Shown here piece by piece: positions 10,021-26,040 of a stretch of DNA of 64,000 nucleotides. Source of the stretch: Guyanagaster necrorhizus (lineage: Eukaryota > Basidiomycota > Agaricomycetes > Agaricales > Physalacriaceae); NCBI RefSeq assembly GCF_019112545.1, contig NW_025064892.1, positions 598,831 through 662,830 of the forward strand. Reading direction: 5' to 3'. The position numbers and the translations under genes are program-made. Within the stretch, counting starts at the first letter, position 1; each line of letters opens with the position of its first letter. The notes under the pieces are model-generated. The model was not told the origin of the DNA and made no database searches. It worked only from the letters and a program-made list of their open reading frames with translations.

Positions 10021-11304
10021 CTACTCTAGGATCCCCAACCTCTTTGCTCTGTTTGCGGCCGTTGATCTGAGTAACCATGCCAGATTCTCGTATACAACGA
10101 ATGTGACGCAGGTACCTGGCAAGACTCTCACAAAATTGGTTCCAAGGCCGCGATAAAATCCGCGTATACCCTCCTGCTGCAAAGTTTTCAATATGGTAGT
10201 CCGAATATTGGGATAGAGATTAGCCGTTGCATTGGTATTCTGACAGCGGAATTAGCGAAGCTGGATCATAAGAAACAAGCTAGTAGATATGATACCTGCA
10301 TGCGGGATCGTACGACCTGGTACGGATATGTTATGGCCAAAGCTTCCATTTTGCTGGCACCAGACATAATTGTGTAAGCGGTGTTCGACTGTCCCATTTA
10401 TGCGTCAATCGCAAAACCCGACCGAAATTGCTTCACGTACCAATTTGTCTACGTCAGGTGTCCAAGGCTGACCCGACTTCTCAAATTGTCTCTTCTTCCT
10501 CTCAAATCCCCAGCGCTTCATTTGTTCGTATGCCATGAACTGAATCGCCCCATTGCTGACGCCAAAAAGCCCCAGCCATGTGCCGCGAAAAAGTCCTTGC
10601 CAGCCTTCAGACTGAACAATAGTTCGGAGACCGTCTGAACGGAAAATGAATTGGAATCACGATGTCAATGAGTGACGAATCAAATGAGCGTACGCCATAG
10701 GCCACGATAGGCATGGGGAGAGCCTGCATCAGTGGTGAACATACGCACTCGGACTACCCACAGAGGGTTGGTCATTACGGCCGTCACAGCACCTGTACGA
10801 TGTGAGTGCAAACATTCTTTGATTATCAACTAGCACCTACTTGCTTCGGCGGAACAAATCAGATACTCTGCAGAGGAGAGCGGTCGAGTAATGTCATCTC
10901 CAGACGCGCGTTTTTTGAGCATGTTATAGCTGACATCCGATGAGAACCACTAAGAGAGCTATGAAATTGTTCTTACAATAGAAAGTAAAACCCCCAGCTT
11001 GTAGCATTGCCAGCAATATTAGGACCTACACCGCGATACAGCCCCCTCCATCCCTCTTGCTGCTTGATATCCTTCAGAGCGTACCATATGTGTTTCCCGA
11101 AGGCTCCCTTTGGGTTCGTCTCGGATACTTGAAATTTGACCTTGAGACGGTCGAGAGGGTTCATACAAAGCGTGGCGACGACACCAGCACCGATTCCTGC
11201 AGCTGCATGATCCTAAGTGGAAGAGGTAAACTCAGCGGTGAGAAAACATCAGAATGTCGCACCAAGGCAGTCGTAGGAAAGAAGCTGGGTGGTTGCTTCA
11301 CCAT
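10021..11304 (-). CDS. FLX1: Mitochondrial FAD/folate carrier (FLX1-like)
   Basis: Seven exons: 11304-11263, 11212-10977, 10929-10841, 10792-10694, 10634-10441, 10388-10296 and 10239-10021, giving 323 residues with consistent phases. The protein has the three ~100-residue mitochondrial-carrier repeats. Their PX[DE]XX[KR] signatures are NPLDRLKVKFQ, NPLWVVRVRM and YPYQVVRSRMQ, each followed by the glycine motif (GWRGLYRGVGPNIAGN, GWQGLFRGTWLGLFG, GIRGFYRGLGTNFVRV). The W in NPLWVVRVR and the start DHAAAGIGAGVVATLCMNPL match the SLC25A32/Flx1 branch, which moves FAD or folate across the inner mitochondrial membrane. The chosen ATG gives a short N-terminus (MVKQPPSFFPTTALDHAAAG), as in other fungal members. 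Substrate is inferred from family resemblance only. Confidence 0.9.
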
Positions 11305-12030
11305 TCCAGCGGCCGCTGGGCAATTTCAACGCGTCTGCAGCAAATCCTCCGAACGCTACGTAGAACGACGTGAAAGCGAAAAGTAGGAAACAGGGGTTAG
11401 GTAATCGAGGAATGACTCTGACGTCGGGCCGGAAAGCCGGATCATCCTGCTTTTCTTCAACGGCTTTACTTCGAAGTTCGAATATTCTACAAAATGGTAT
11501 TCTCCATACAACAAAGTGAGCCTATGTGGACTTAGACTACTAGCTATCGACGCAAAATTTCCCCTCTTATTCTCCATCACTTCTAGGCCCTAACCGACCC
11601 AACAAGTTCCTGAAGTTCGAAAAATTGGCCAACATTCGGCTCGCATTTCGCAGTGATTGCATCCCCGAAAGGTCTCTTTTTATCGGGCCGCAATGGACTG
11701 AAGTTCATCCGAATACACATCAGCTAGTAATAGTACGTCAGCTCCAGGTAGTTCCGAGTCAACATCATTCAAACAGCCATTTGATCAATCTTTCATTTAA
11801 CGGCACCAGAAGGCACTTAGAATAGAAGACACTCTCGGTCGACCATTTCTCATGTCTCAGGGCCAACAGAACCAAGATGTTGAGGAAATCGCATGGGCAA
11901 TTCCCCGTTTTAGATCTCTGTTCCCTTTCCCGAAGCACCCCGGGCGGTTCTGATCATATATTAATTGACATGCTGCTGGGAATCCCTTCCCCCAGCACCT
12001 CAGCACGAGTCTTCGCTCACGACTTGGTGA
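11305..12030. promoter_or_regulatory. Divergent intergenic region between carrier and GPI-protein genes
   Basis: 726 bp separate the two divergent start codons. An open frame on the minus strand (11356-11580) is not joined to the carrier by any convincing splice and has no motif, so it is left out. The region presumably holds both promoters. I see no RNA gene. Confidence 0.45.
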
Positions 12031-12878
12031 ATGTCAGTCATGACCTTGTCAACGTTTCTCTTCCTTCTTCTCGGCGTACAGTTGCAAACCTGCGTAATAG
12101 CTCTGGATCCCCGCGCTCTGTCGTGGAGTAGAGCGCTCCATTTCGTCAGTCGACAAGATTCTGACATCCCACCGCAATGCCAGACGCCGTGCTCTGCTGC
12201 TATGGCCTTGGTCAGTGCGGTAAGCAGGTTCTTTGCTCTCAGTCTGCTTTCTGTAATCATTTATTATATACAAAGAATTGTTCTCCATCCGAATGCTGCA
12301 CGTCCTCCTTTGAAAACAACTATGTGGCTTGCATTGAATGTGTTGGAACTGCGGCGAACATTACGGACTATTCCCAGTATCAAACGGTTGTGGATCGTAC
12401 GTTCATTGTATTCTTGCTTTGTGCATTCAAATCTGACTGCTCCACAGAGTTGGTAGTCGAATGCTCCATTCAGGGTATAGTAATACCCGAAGTTACTTTT
12501 CCCGGTCAAAATGCGAACAGGCCATTGTCTACTTCGGCCATAGCCTCATCCACTTCAAACACAGTATCCGGTACCAGCAGCGGCGGCAGCACGCCAATTT
12601 CACATTCAACGATATCAGAGACGTCGGTTATCACAGCTACATCCAGCATTTCACGAAGCACAATAACCTCCAGTGTGGGAGCATCGTCGGCGTCTGTTAC
12701 CGAGCGTTCGACTGCACCTGCATCGACAAGCGCCGCATCTGCAGCTTCAGGAACTGCTTCCGCGGCTTCAGGAACTACTTCTATGGCTTCAGGAACTGCT
12801 AACTCGGCCGTGGCAATGGAGAGCGAGATGTTGTGGATGATGCCTGCCTTGGTTTCCTTTCTATATTCCTTGACGTAA
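12031..12878 (+). CDS. Secreted Cys-rich, Ser/Thr/Ala-rich GPI-anchored protein
   Basis: Exons 12031-12219, 12276-12396 and 12448-12878, about 246 residues. An alternative first donor at 12211 is also in phase; the GTAAGC donor at 12220 is preferred. The N-terminus is a signal peptide (MTLSTFLFLLLGVQ with a small-residue cleavage region). A short Cys-rich domain follows (PPQCQTPC, CSPSECCTSSF, ACIECVGTAANITDY, VVECSIQG). Next comes a ~120-residue Ser/Thr/Ala stalk likely to be O-glycosylated. The hydrophobic C-terminus (MLWMMPALVSFLYSLT) fits a GPI-attachment signal. This architecture is common in Agaricomycete cell-surface proteins of unknown function. The stalk contains a 21-bp tandem repeat. 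Confidence 0.75.
12744..12806 (+). repeat. 21-bp coding minisatellite, three units
   Basis: Units begin at 12744, 12765 and 12786, each starting GCTTCAGGAACT and encoding ASGTASA, ASGTTSM and ASGTANS. The length keeps frame, so unit gain or loss would change stalk length without breaking the protein. Confidence 0.7.
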
Positions 12879-14134
12879 AGCTTTGCTGATCAGAGAATCT
12901 GGCGTGGAATGGGGCAGGCCTACGTGTTGATTATCGCCGAAGACAATGATTATCATCTAATGTGCTATTCTTCCTATGCACGCTCTTAGGTATTAGCATG
13001 GCTTCCAAGTTCAACCATGGTTACCACGCAGAATGAAACCACTGGTATCAGCTGCGGGCGGGGATGCCGAGTCGTCGAGCTACTTCCTACCGTAATTCCC
13101 GTTGACTCCGTCGTGCAATCATTTCTCTGCAAAGTCTACCATAAATTGAGCACCCACACGCGAAAGCTTACCGAACAGACTGTAGATGTGAAGCAGACAT
13201 TGATGCGGCTCGTTTGTACAAACTTATATTTGCTTCAAGTTAGTTGGCAGCGCCGGAAACACATCTTGTCTCTGAGTCTGTCACTTTATCTTCAGAGCAA
13301 TCCCATGTCTCGAACACCCGGCTAGCTTTCTGACAAACACGGGGACTTGACACCGCTTAAATATCACTGCGGCGGTATCGTCGAAGCCCTTTTTAAAAAC
13401 TAAGTTAGTTTTCCTTCGAGTCGCTTCAAACATTTATCCTACCGCATCTAGGCAATACTGAGGTTTTCCCTGTTAGGATATTTATATTTTGATGAAAAAC
13501 ACAGGAAAGTCCTTGTGATATCCACCGGTAAGTCATCTAGCTGGCTTTTTAACTCGTACTGCAACTTGGAACGACGTTCTACTTAGTACTCATTCAACAA
13601 CTGACGTAGATAATACCAGGTCTGCGTCTTTTGAATGCTGGCACTTTATGCCTCTAATACAACGACTTTAGAAGAATAGAAGCCGCCCGAGACCCTTCGA
13701 GGAGCCATGCTTCGGGTTAATTATGTCCGCTGCGAGACATGCATTCCCTTTTACAGCCTGTCTCATGTTCTGCCAGTTCTAAATTTTGGCTTGTAAAATA
13801 TGCACAATTTCTAAGCAGTTGTACAGCAAATTTAAGCAATCATGATGCAATGGATGTGATAGATGTATATTTCGCTCTTTTAAGAGAGACTGAGAATGCA
13901 AGAGACCATTTCTTCTTCTTGTTTTCCGGGCTGTTCTCTCGCAATCGCATTCATAAACACGATAATGAACCTCAATTTGTTACCTGGCACTTGTCTGGAG
14001 GCGGTATGGGCCCTTGTTCAATAGAATAGAGGATGACATATGGTACATTGCATCTGACTTGAATAAGAAAGATAGTAGCGTATGCACCTTGAAGATCCAA
14101 AGCAACAACTCGTATCCTACGGTCTAGCCAACAT
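12879..14134. other. Long intergenic region, no supported gene
   Basis: This 1.26-kb spacer lies between the ends of the GPI-protein and eIF3e genes. Open frames of about 100 codons at 13017-13325 and 13739-14029 show no domain, signal peptide or splice context. No tRNA or other structured RNA was recognised. CpG content is normal, unlike the repeat block further right. Confidence 0.45.
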
Positions 14135-15718
14135 TCACTGAGCTGCAACTGGTTGCTGACCTGTCCTTGCGACCGCCGCGCCAAGCGCCTGCGTCCGAAT
14201 TGCAAGTCCTCTCGTCTTCTCAATCACGCTCTGGTATATCGGGAGAGGCGGACGACTTATTTGGATGACGTTCTGTGACAGACGGATTAGTCCACCACAT
14301 CTAATCTAGACCAAGCACAACAAACCTTCTCCAAATCAATCTTGGCATCCGCGCCCATTCGAGTCTCACGGATAAGGTTGACGATCCATTTTTCGCCCTC
14401 AGCGCGTGTAAGGTTCAGCCGATCAGAAAGATCTCTGTATTCATCACGTTTAGAACTGCCTTCAACGCGACTCGGACCCGGACTCACCCAATATCAATCT
14501 TCTGGTGAATTCGGCAGTAAGCCTCGCTGATCAGATACCTCGCATTATCCAAAAACTCCTCCCTAAACTCCAGTAGGAAGTAGTCATTCTCGACCACTTT
14601 CTCAGCTTTTCCGAGCTCTTTTTGGGCACTCTCAAAGTCAAACTCGACGTAGAGTTCTTTCAAGAAATTGGTGACAGGGTCCGAATACTGGTACTCCTCC
14701 ATCTGGATGACCTTGACGACTTCGCGAATGGCGTTTCTCACCCGTGATGAGCTAGCATTTGTATTTCCTCCTCCGGCGGAAGATTTCCGGGAGAGTATCG
14801 CGGCTGCTGTGAGGTACCGAAGAACCCACGGACAAGCAGTTTGGATAGTGTTGAGGTATGTCGGTGACAGGAAGGTTTCAAGAAGCAGGGTGCGACCTTG
14901 TGGATGTCTGAAGTAGACAAAGAGAGACCAATGAACTAGCCACGTCCGAGAGTGCAACTGGGCAAGGGCTGGTTCGGGTGCAGAGGCATTTGTGGCTGTT
15001 GCGGTGGGCAGAAGAGGTGCAGGTGATCGTGAGTCGATAAGTTCCCGGAGACCATTGAGCTCCTCAAGAGCAATTTCCCATCGAGCAACGAGGATATCTG
15101 AGGCGAGTTTACCCCAGTGAGCAGACATGTTCAAGTCGTTGTCGGTCGACAGAACACGGAAATGGTATAGGTAGTCAGCGGCACCGCTGTAGTTTCCGTA
15201 CGAATACTGGAATTTTCCAAAGTTGTACAGGGCAGTTATTTGCTCCAGCGTTACCTGTCAAAAAAAAGTGAGCTGTATCCAAGAAAAAAGGGCTTGAATT
15301 GCGCACGTTGTAATGCTCCTTCAGATACTGCAAATTCTGATTTTTGTCTTGCCGCAAAGCCTGTACGACATCAGGATTTTCAATGACATCGAACACGGCC
15401 TGGGCTTCTTGTTGCAGTCTTTCATGCATCGATACAGCGTTCTGCCGTTTCTCGTCAAACTCTGCCATCATAGCTTAGCAATTGGATAAAATATAGAGGG
15501 ACATGCCCACCTGCAGGAACCTCAGCGTCAGGGTGTAACTGCACGAAAAGTGACTGTGCGTAGTCGAACATGTTGGTGCCCTTAGCTAGCTCATACTCAG
15601 CGACCTGAACATCGTGTACTGCGAAGATATTGGTTTCGGCGAGGTGGGCTAGCAGAGGAAAGGCCAGATGGCGGTCAAGGTAGGAAATGATTTTCTTGGA
15701 CAGGTCGTATTCTGCCAT
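14135..15718 (-). CDS. eIF3e: Translation initiation factor eIF3 subunit e (INT6)
   Basis: Five exons: 15718-15511, 15461-15307, 15254-14488, 14434-14326 and 14272-14135, giving 458 residues. The N-terminus is the family hallmark ([27 protein letters not shown]). Other conserved segments are [40 protein letters not shown] and [16 protein letters not shown]. The C-terminal PCI domain ends in a winged helix ([20 protein letters not shown], then [18 protein letters not shown]). eIF3e is part of the eIF3 scaffold that brings mRNA and the 40S subunit together. Length and motif order match the family. The gene is head-to-head with a small mitochondrial-type gene, 105 bp between start codons, so the two probably share a promoter. 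Confidence 0.95.
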
Positions 15719-15823
15719 CGGAGTCGTCGTGGTCGTCGACTCGGAGGACGTCCAAATTTTTGGAGCACAGCCACCGGCATGATGCTTCCGTTTCGGGAAG
15801 AGAGCGTTGTTCCTGTTTCCTCC

Positions 15824-16220
15824 ATGCATCCATCTGTTCGTCTACTCTCGACCGCACGTACTCCGCTAATCAGGTTCCTCGGAAAGCGTGTATGGCCTTC
15901 TAGTACGTATGCTCACCGTATTGCTCCAGCTGATAACTGAATGAAGGTACAGGACCTGAAGCCCCTCATGCGCACCCTTACGGTCCACCCGAGCTCCCGG
16001 CGAGTTTCCGGAAACCGTCCCAGTCAGCAGTAGCACAGACATCTTCGACAAAGACCCTGACGACTGGCGGCGCTTTTACCAACTTTTGGGAGGCACCCGA
16101 AAGATTTTGGAAGCATGACTTGAACGACGCTGAAATGGCTGCCATTGAGGTATGCATTACGCCGTATATTTAGTTTGCTGGCTGATATCAGGACAGAGTG
16201 GAGGTGCATCGTTGTGGTGA
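15824..16220 (+). CDS. Small protein with mitochondrial-type presequence, 99 residues
   Basis: Exons 15824-15902, 15953-16149 and 16197-16220; introns of 50 and 47 nt with good GT/AG and consistent phase. The N-terminus MHPSVRLLSTARTPLIRFLG is an amphipathic Arg-rich presequence. A Pro-rich segment (PEAPHAHPYGPPELP) and a compact end follow (GGAFTNFWEAPERFWKHDLN, ending AAIESGGASLW). I do not recognise a family name. The clean splicing and ordered composition argue for a real gene missed by ORF-only prediction. It sits head-to-head with eIF3e and ends 44 bp before the convergent proteasome gene. A role in mitochondria is inferred from the N-terminus only. Confidence 0.65.
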
Positions 16221-16264
16221 TGCAAAATAATTACAATCATCGTCGTCAAGTCTTCCGTAGACAT

Positions 16265-17356
16265 TTAATCCTTCTCTGCATACGCAAGTAGATGTTGTTC
16301 TATCTCTGTCTCCCCCATTACGCGCCATTGGCCTCTTGTCTTCACATCCTCCTCCGGTGCATCCGACACAATACCAATCTCAATTTCCCCTGGCTTGTAA
16401 TCTGTCGCGTGAACGGTAGACATAACCTCAATGGCCATCTAAAGTCTCTCAGCAATCAAAGCAGGATGGATGATATTGCAGACACACCTCAATTACTGCT
16501 GCTCGGCTCAAGCTCTTGCCGGCTTTCGCAGCATCATCGGCGCCTCGCCCAGAGTCTAGCTTTTTCCATTTCTTCTCTAGGTGATTCATGGCTTCTTGCT
16601 GCTTTTGCCCAGCGGCTGTCGCGTGGAAGCCGACAAAATATCCAGCGGGGTCCAGCTTGAAACATTGAGCCCCATATTCAGGATCTATACCAATGAGTAT
16701 CATGGCTATAATATAACGATCAGTGAATTTGGCCGTGTATTAAGATCAACGACAAACATATGCCCAACGGTCGCATGGCTGCTCTCTGGGTGTAAACCTG
16801 ATTGATATTGGCCAATCGTCTTGCGAGAGCGTCCGGCGTAATTTCGTACCCGTACTTGTATCGAAAGTCAGCAGCTTCCGAGCGTGCTCGAGTGACTTGG
16901 GCTCTAGCATCGGCTGTCCAATGGGTGAGTAGTCTGATGCTACAAAACGATCCTTGGCAAGTACCAATGAGTCCCGTCATCACGCATCCGATTGTTGGTG
17001 TTATACTGAAGAGATGTGTGACGCTTGACGCGTCCAAGAGCTTGTCCTAGAGCAAACGTCATTATTGGCGTACATACCACCTTGCAGAAGCATACGGGAA
17101 CTTTTCGCTGAGTGATCACGACAGAGGTGTCCTTTCCGCGAACAGCAATTGCCGTGTGAGCAGATCCAGAAATGGCCTTGAAAGCATATTCTATGCATCG
17201 GTGGATGAGCTTGTCGACGGGTCAATGAGATTGACACGAACCAACTTGATATAGGCGCCCTTCCGGAGAGAATATGGTGAGATATCTAACACATGTCAGC
17301 AACTCTGCAAAGGTATTGAGTAGATATGCATACCTGTCGTAGGACGTTCGAGACAT
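16265..17356 (-). CDS. SCL1: 20S proteasome subunit alpha-1 (Scl1/PSMA6)
   Basis: Seven exons: 17356-17334, 17285-17242, 17190-17096, 17046-16965, 16913-16758, 16705-16488 and 16438-16265, giving 263 residues. The N-terminus has the proteasome alpha signature ([20 protein letters not shown], then FKA). The body carries [49 protein letters not shown] and [20 protein letters not shown]. The [13 protein letters not shown] segment reads [20 protein letters not shown]. These match the alpha-1/PSMA6 branch, a structural, non-catalytic subunit of the outer ring that gates substrate entry. The first exon is only 23 nt. It shares a divergent promoter with the RNA polymerase III gene. Confidence 0.95.
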
Positions 17357-17616
17357 GGTGGTAGATGAGAAAGCCCACAAAGCTTGAGTACGCGCGTCGT
17401 GGATCTGTGACGTGACGGTCACGGCAGTCCCGGAAACTTCGAAGTAGCCAAGTCGCGTTACGGTCACGTCACTCTCGATTTCACTTTCACTTTGGGCCTT
17501 TCCACCCTTTCCATCGTCAAACTCACTTCTCACTCGTCGCACAATCGAATGTCATAGTGAGACGCCAAGTGAAAATATTCTTTAGATATACCCAATCATA
17601 ACGCCGCCGCGATAAA
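17357..17616. promoter_or_regulatory. Divergent promoter of proteasome alpha-1 and Pol III RPC1 with inverted TGACGTGAC sites
   Basis: The 260-bp interval separates two housekeeping start codons. GTGACGTGAC lies at 17407-17416 and its inverse GTCACGTCAC at 17463-17472, about 46 bp apart. Each also borders a CGGTCAC copy. The core resembles bZIP (CRE/ATF-type) sites. A pyrimidine-rich tract follows toward the RPC1 start. The repeats are seen directly; factor binding is inferred. Confidence 0.5.
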
Positions 17617-22848
<5,232 letters not shown>

Positions 22849-23350
22849 GGTGAAGTTAGGTATTAGAAGTATTGTTATTTGTATTCCGATTGCATGCTTA
22901 ATCTTAGATGTATCTTTCCGGTTATCACGATCTTGATTCACTTAAATAGTCCAGAGTTATCAGTGTGGCCGTGAGCAAACTCTTATTTCTGATGATCGTG
23001 CGGCTTCAACTCGCTCTTAACTTGTAGCAACCACGAACGCGCCATCGCTGTGAATGTTGGTAGGTCTTGAATAGGTTTTTATTCCCGCTCGCTAAAGATG
23101 TTCAATAAAGTACACATTTCTTTGGAAATGCGAGGTCCCTGTACTATCTTCGCCACATCTGTCTAAAAAATGGCATCACTTCTAGCAGCTGAATGTAGCT
23201 GCTAGACAGTATTTTTCTCCCCCCTTCTCCACGAGTGCGGCTGGTAATACAGGTGGGTGCTAACTTCGTATAGCTCCTCGCCCACTTCTCTGCCATCTGC
23301 TTTCGCGTATGCTCCTCTTCAGTGAAACTGAGACCCTGACCCATCGCCTT

Positions 23351-24047
23351 TTAGCTGCTTTGTAGATGTGACAATCTTTCTTTGTACGCCTGCAGCACCT
23401 CAATGACCTCTATCAGATCCCTCACACGGGTCGACGGCGTGATGATGAACGATTCCAGGATCACAAGCGAGTTGAGCATATCCGCTTGGGACCTGCAAAA
23501 TTGTTAGGCTTTTCTAATAATTTGAACGCGAAAGACTTGCGATTGATAGCCTTCCGTACACCTTAAGGATCGCGGAACTACAAATTCCATAGCCTGAAGC
23601 GCGTACATCTGGCCCTGATGTTATCTCGCTGATTCTCATCATCCAGACGTCAAACTTGAGCATCTTTGGACGTTGAAGCATAATATTCGGAAGGGGAAAA
23701 ATGAGAAACATACCGCTACAAGCATTTCCTTCAATGCCTTGTGAAGGCCCACTATGGTGAAAAATGTGACAAAGGCGTCGAGAATCAGATCCCCAACTAC
23801 GTCGTCTAGATCACGTCAACATCTAGACTCGGACACGATAGAGGACGCCGAAATGACGACCATGACAGCCCAGTTGACTGTGGTCTGTTGGTGCTGTAAA
23901 TTTACTACCTGAACTAAGACTTACCGCGAAGAGACTCAGGATCGAAGAAAGCATTTTGTTCATGACGGAAAACCCTGTATCGGAGAATTGAGCATTGGCG
24001 AGGTATACCTTTGTTTGAATACCTAACGAACTCGCGCCAAATGACAA
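23351..24047 (-). other. Unresolved gene trace, possible multi-exon membrane protein
   Basis: Several minus-strand segments look like exons but do not join cleanly. One has a hydrophobic stretch (VNWAVMVVISASSI), one reads LILDAFVTFFTIVGLHKALK with a GTATGT donor, and one starts MLKFDVWMMRISEI. A terminal segment reads LNSLVILESFIITPSTRVRD and VIEVLQAYKERLSHLQSS before a TAA at 23351. The best internal joins need a 31-nt intron or hit a stop, so this may be a decayed gene or one whose exons I misjudge. No family is recognised. It is convergent with RPC1 and divergent from the F-box-like gene at 24233. Another minus frame at 23144-23344 may belong to it. Confidence 0.3.
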
Positions 24048-24232
24048 ACCGAACCCGAGCGAAAAGATAGAATTTTAGATATTAAACGACATAGTGGAAT
24101 AGTACTTAGTCTTACTAGTACCCCCTCCGCCGATAGACAAGGGCGCGTCAGGGATGGACGTCACCCGTCTGGTACCCGTGACGACCGTACGAACTGGGAA
24201 TCGGAACCGTGATAGGCTTGAATGCAACCACC

Positions 24233-25319
24233 ATGGCCGACCAGCTACGTCCTGAGCTCGTCGAGGCCATCATCTCTGAGTTTTGGTACGACGAGCATGC
24301 ATCGGACGACCGTATCGTTTTTATGACTGCATGCCCCCTCATCAGCACCGTCTGGCGGAATACGTATGAACATATTACTTCGCGGGATATCTACGTGCCA
24401 ACCCTCGCCTATCTCTTCCATCTTTGTTCTATCGTTAAATCCACAAAGTCTGTCATATATCGCTCTTCTCTGCCAGAATCTGCCCGTACTATCACCTGCC
24501 ATGTCGACCTCATCGAATCCAACAACGACGCGGCCATGCACCCATACTCGGTCCTTTGCAGCTTGCCCAATTACACCGGATTTCGAAAATGTTTCCCAAA
24601 TATCCAGTACATCCACCTACAAATCAGGTTTCGCATCAGAACGGGTCGCCCCTTCTTGCCTCGTCACCAGCTCGTCCACACACGCGTTTCCATAGTGCTC
24701 AATGAATCCACGACGCAACTCAGTGTACTTCCTGTGGACTGGCACGTTGCTGTGGATGATCCACCCGATTCACTGGAATACGATCCATTCTGCCTTCTCG
24801 CGACCTGGAGTGTCTTCCTCGTTGAGTTCACTTGTGATATGGTCCAATGCTGCTCGCAGTTCATGAGCATATGGAGCTCTTCATCCATCACCCCCGCAGC
24901 GAAAGGCTCAACGTACTCTGAAGGCGTGCGTTATTTTAACAATCGCAGTCGCTGCATAGAACGAGAGGGTGACTTATGGGACCTGAATTATCGCTTCCGG
25001 AAAGCAGCCAGAACGCCTATAAGTAAGAGACCTTTCTCCAGTGTTTTCACTTGCTTAATCTCTCTTAGACCTCAAGAATTTCTTTTCAGACCTGTATTGG
25101 GTTCTCAAAGGTGCCGTCACGATTGAGAGTCATATGTGGAGAAGTGTGTTGCAACTTGAAGATAACATCTATTACCAACAGCGAACCCTTACCACCAATC
25201 AACAAACCCTGGTCTTGGCACATCCGCTCCCGGAAAAGAAAATCGTACGTGCATTCATTCAACTCATGGTTTACATCTACATTTTCTCCTAGGCACAGAA
25301 TAATGGCGGCTCCGAGTAG
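24233..25319 (+). CDS. F-box-like protein of Agaricomycete type
   Basis: Exons 24233-25022, 25069-25244 and 25293-25319, about 330 residues, phases consistent. The N-terminus reads MADQLRPELVEAIISEFW, then FMTACPLISTVWRNTYEHIT and SRDIYVPTLAYLFHLC. This is the reduced F-box-like form common in mushroom genomes (LP-x-E-L-x-x-x-II near the start, then W-R). The C-terminus (LKNFFSDLYWVLKGAVTIES, HPLPEKKIAQNNGGSE) is recovered only after removing introns of 46 and 48 nt; the unspliced frame would end at 25126 with an unrelated tail. The start at 24233 is the first ATG of the frame; an earlier GTG is ignored. A role in ubiquitin ligase targeting is possible but not shown. It is the last intact gene before the repeat block. 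Confidence 0.7.
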
Positions 25320-26040
25320 TAGGTATAAGTGCAACAATATTTAGCGTTCCCTTTCGACAATGTAATGCACTGTCGTATGTAAACCTTATCCTTGTTTGTG
25401 GGGTTTATGAGATATCTGGACGCTTGATCATTATCAATTGTCGAGACGGCGGACAATCCCTCCATTTCTTGCCTTGAAATTCTGGTATACACATCAGATA
25501 AGCGAGATCGACGACGGAGACCGAAATAGTGGTTTGACGTGTCGCACAACTAAACTGCCACCATTCGAATTTCTTGTTCAGTCGTTCGGGCATTTCAAAA
25601 CGCCCTCTTCGGACATATCTGATTTCTGATTCCTGACCGACAAGATCTAGGATTCGTGAAAGGAGGATCAAAAGCTGGTTAAGTTTTGCGAAAGAAGAAC
25701 TGGCTTGAAACTGGCCGAACTTGAAAGACCGAAACAAAAGGAGTATGTACTTGAATATTTTTGTGAAACCCAGTTATAATAAAAACATCCACACTAAACA
25801 AAATACTTTGCTAGGTCGTTTTCCATGAAGGTAGTACTGCTCAAAACGACACCGGTTGTTCTGCATGAAAAGGCGCACTAGCGGATACCGGTCCGGACTC
25901 CGGCAAAACCTGAAGGTTTGTTTTAACTCAGTTTGTTCCCCTAGTAATAGTATAAAATACCAGTAGGAGCTACATCTTACGGTCTGTGGTGACACTACCC
26001 AGAAATGGATATTAAGGATTAATGCGCTCACAGCGGCGTG
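25320..26040. other. Transition region between gene island and repeat block
   Basis: No supported gene. A 110-codon minus frame at 25405-25737 and a 95-codon minus frame at 25774-26061 have no recognisable domain. CpG dinucleotides are still present (the last at about 26037), so the region belongs compositionally to the gene island. Confidence 0.4.

Noticed and set aside
24209..25126. Unspliced 305-codon reading of the F-box-like gene
   Set aside because: Two introns with good sites restore a continuing coherent C-terminus; the unspliced tail is low-complexity and unrelated.
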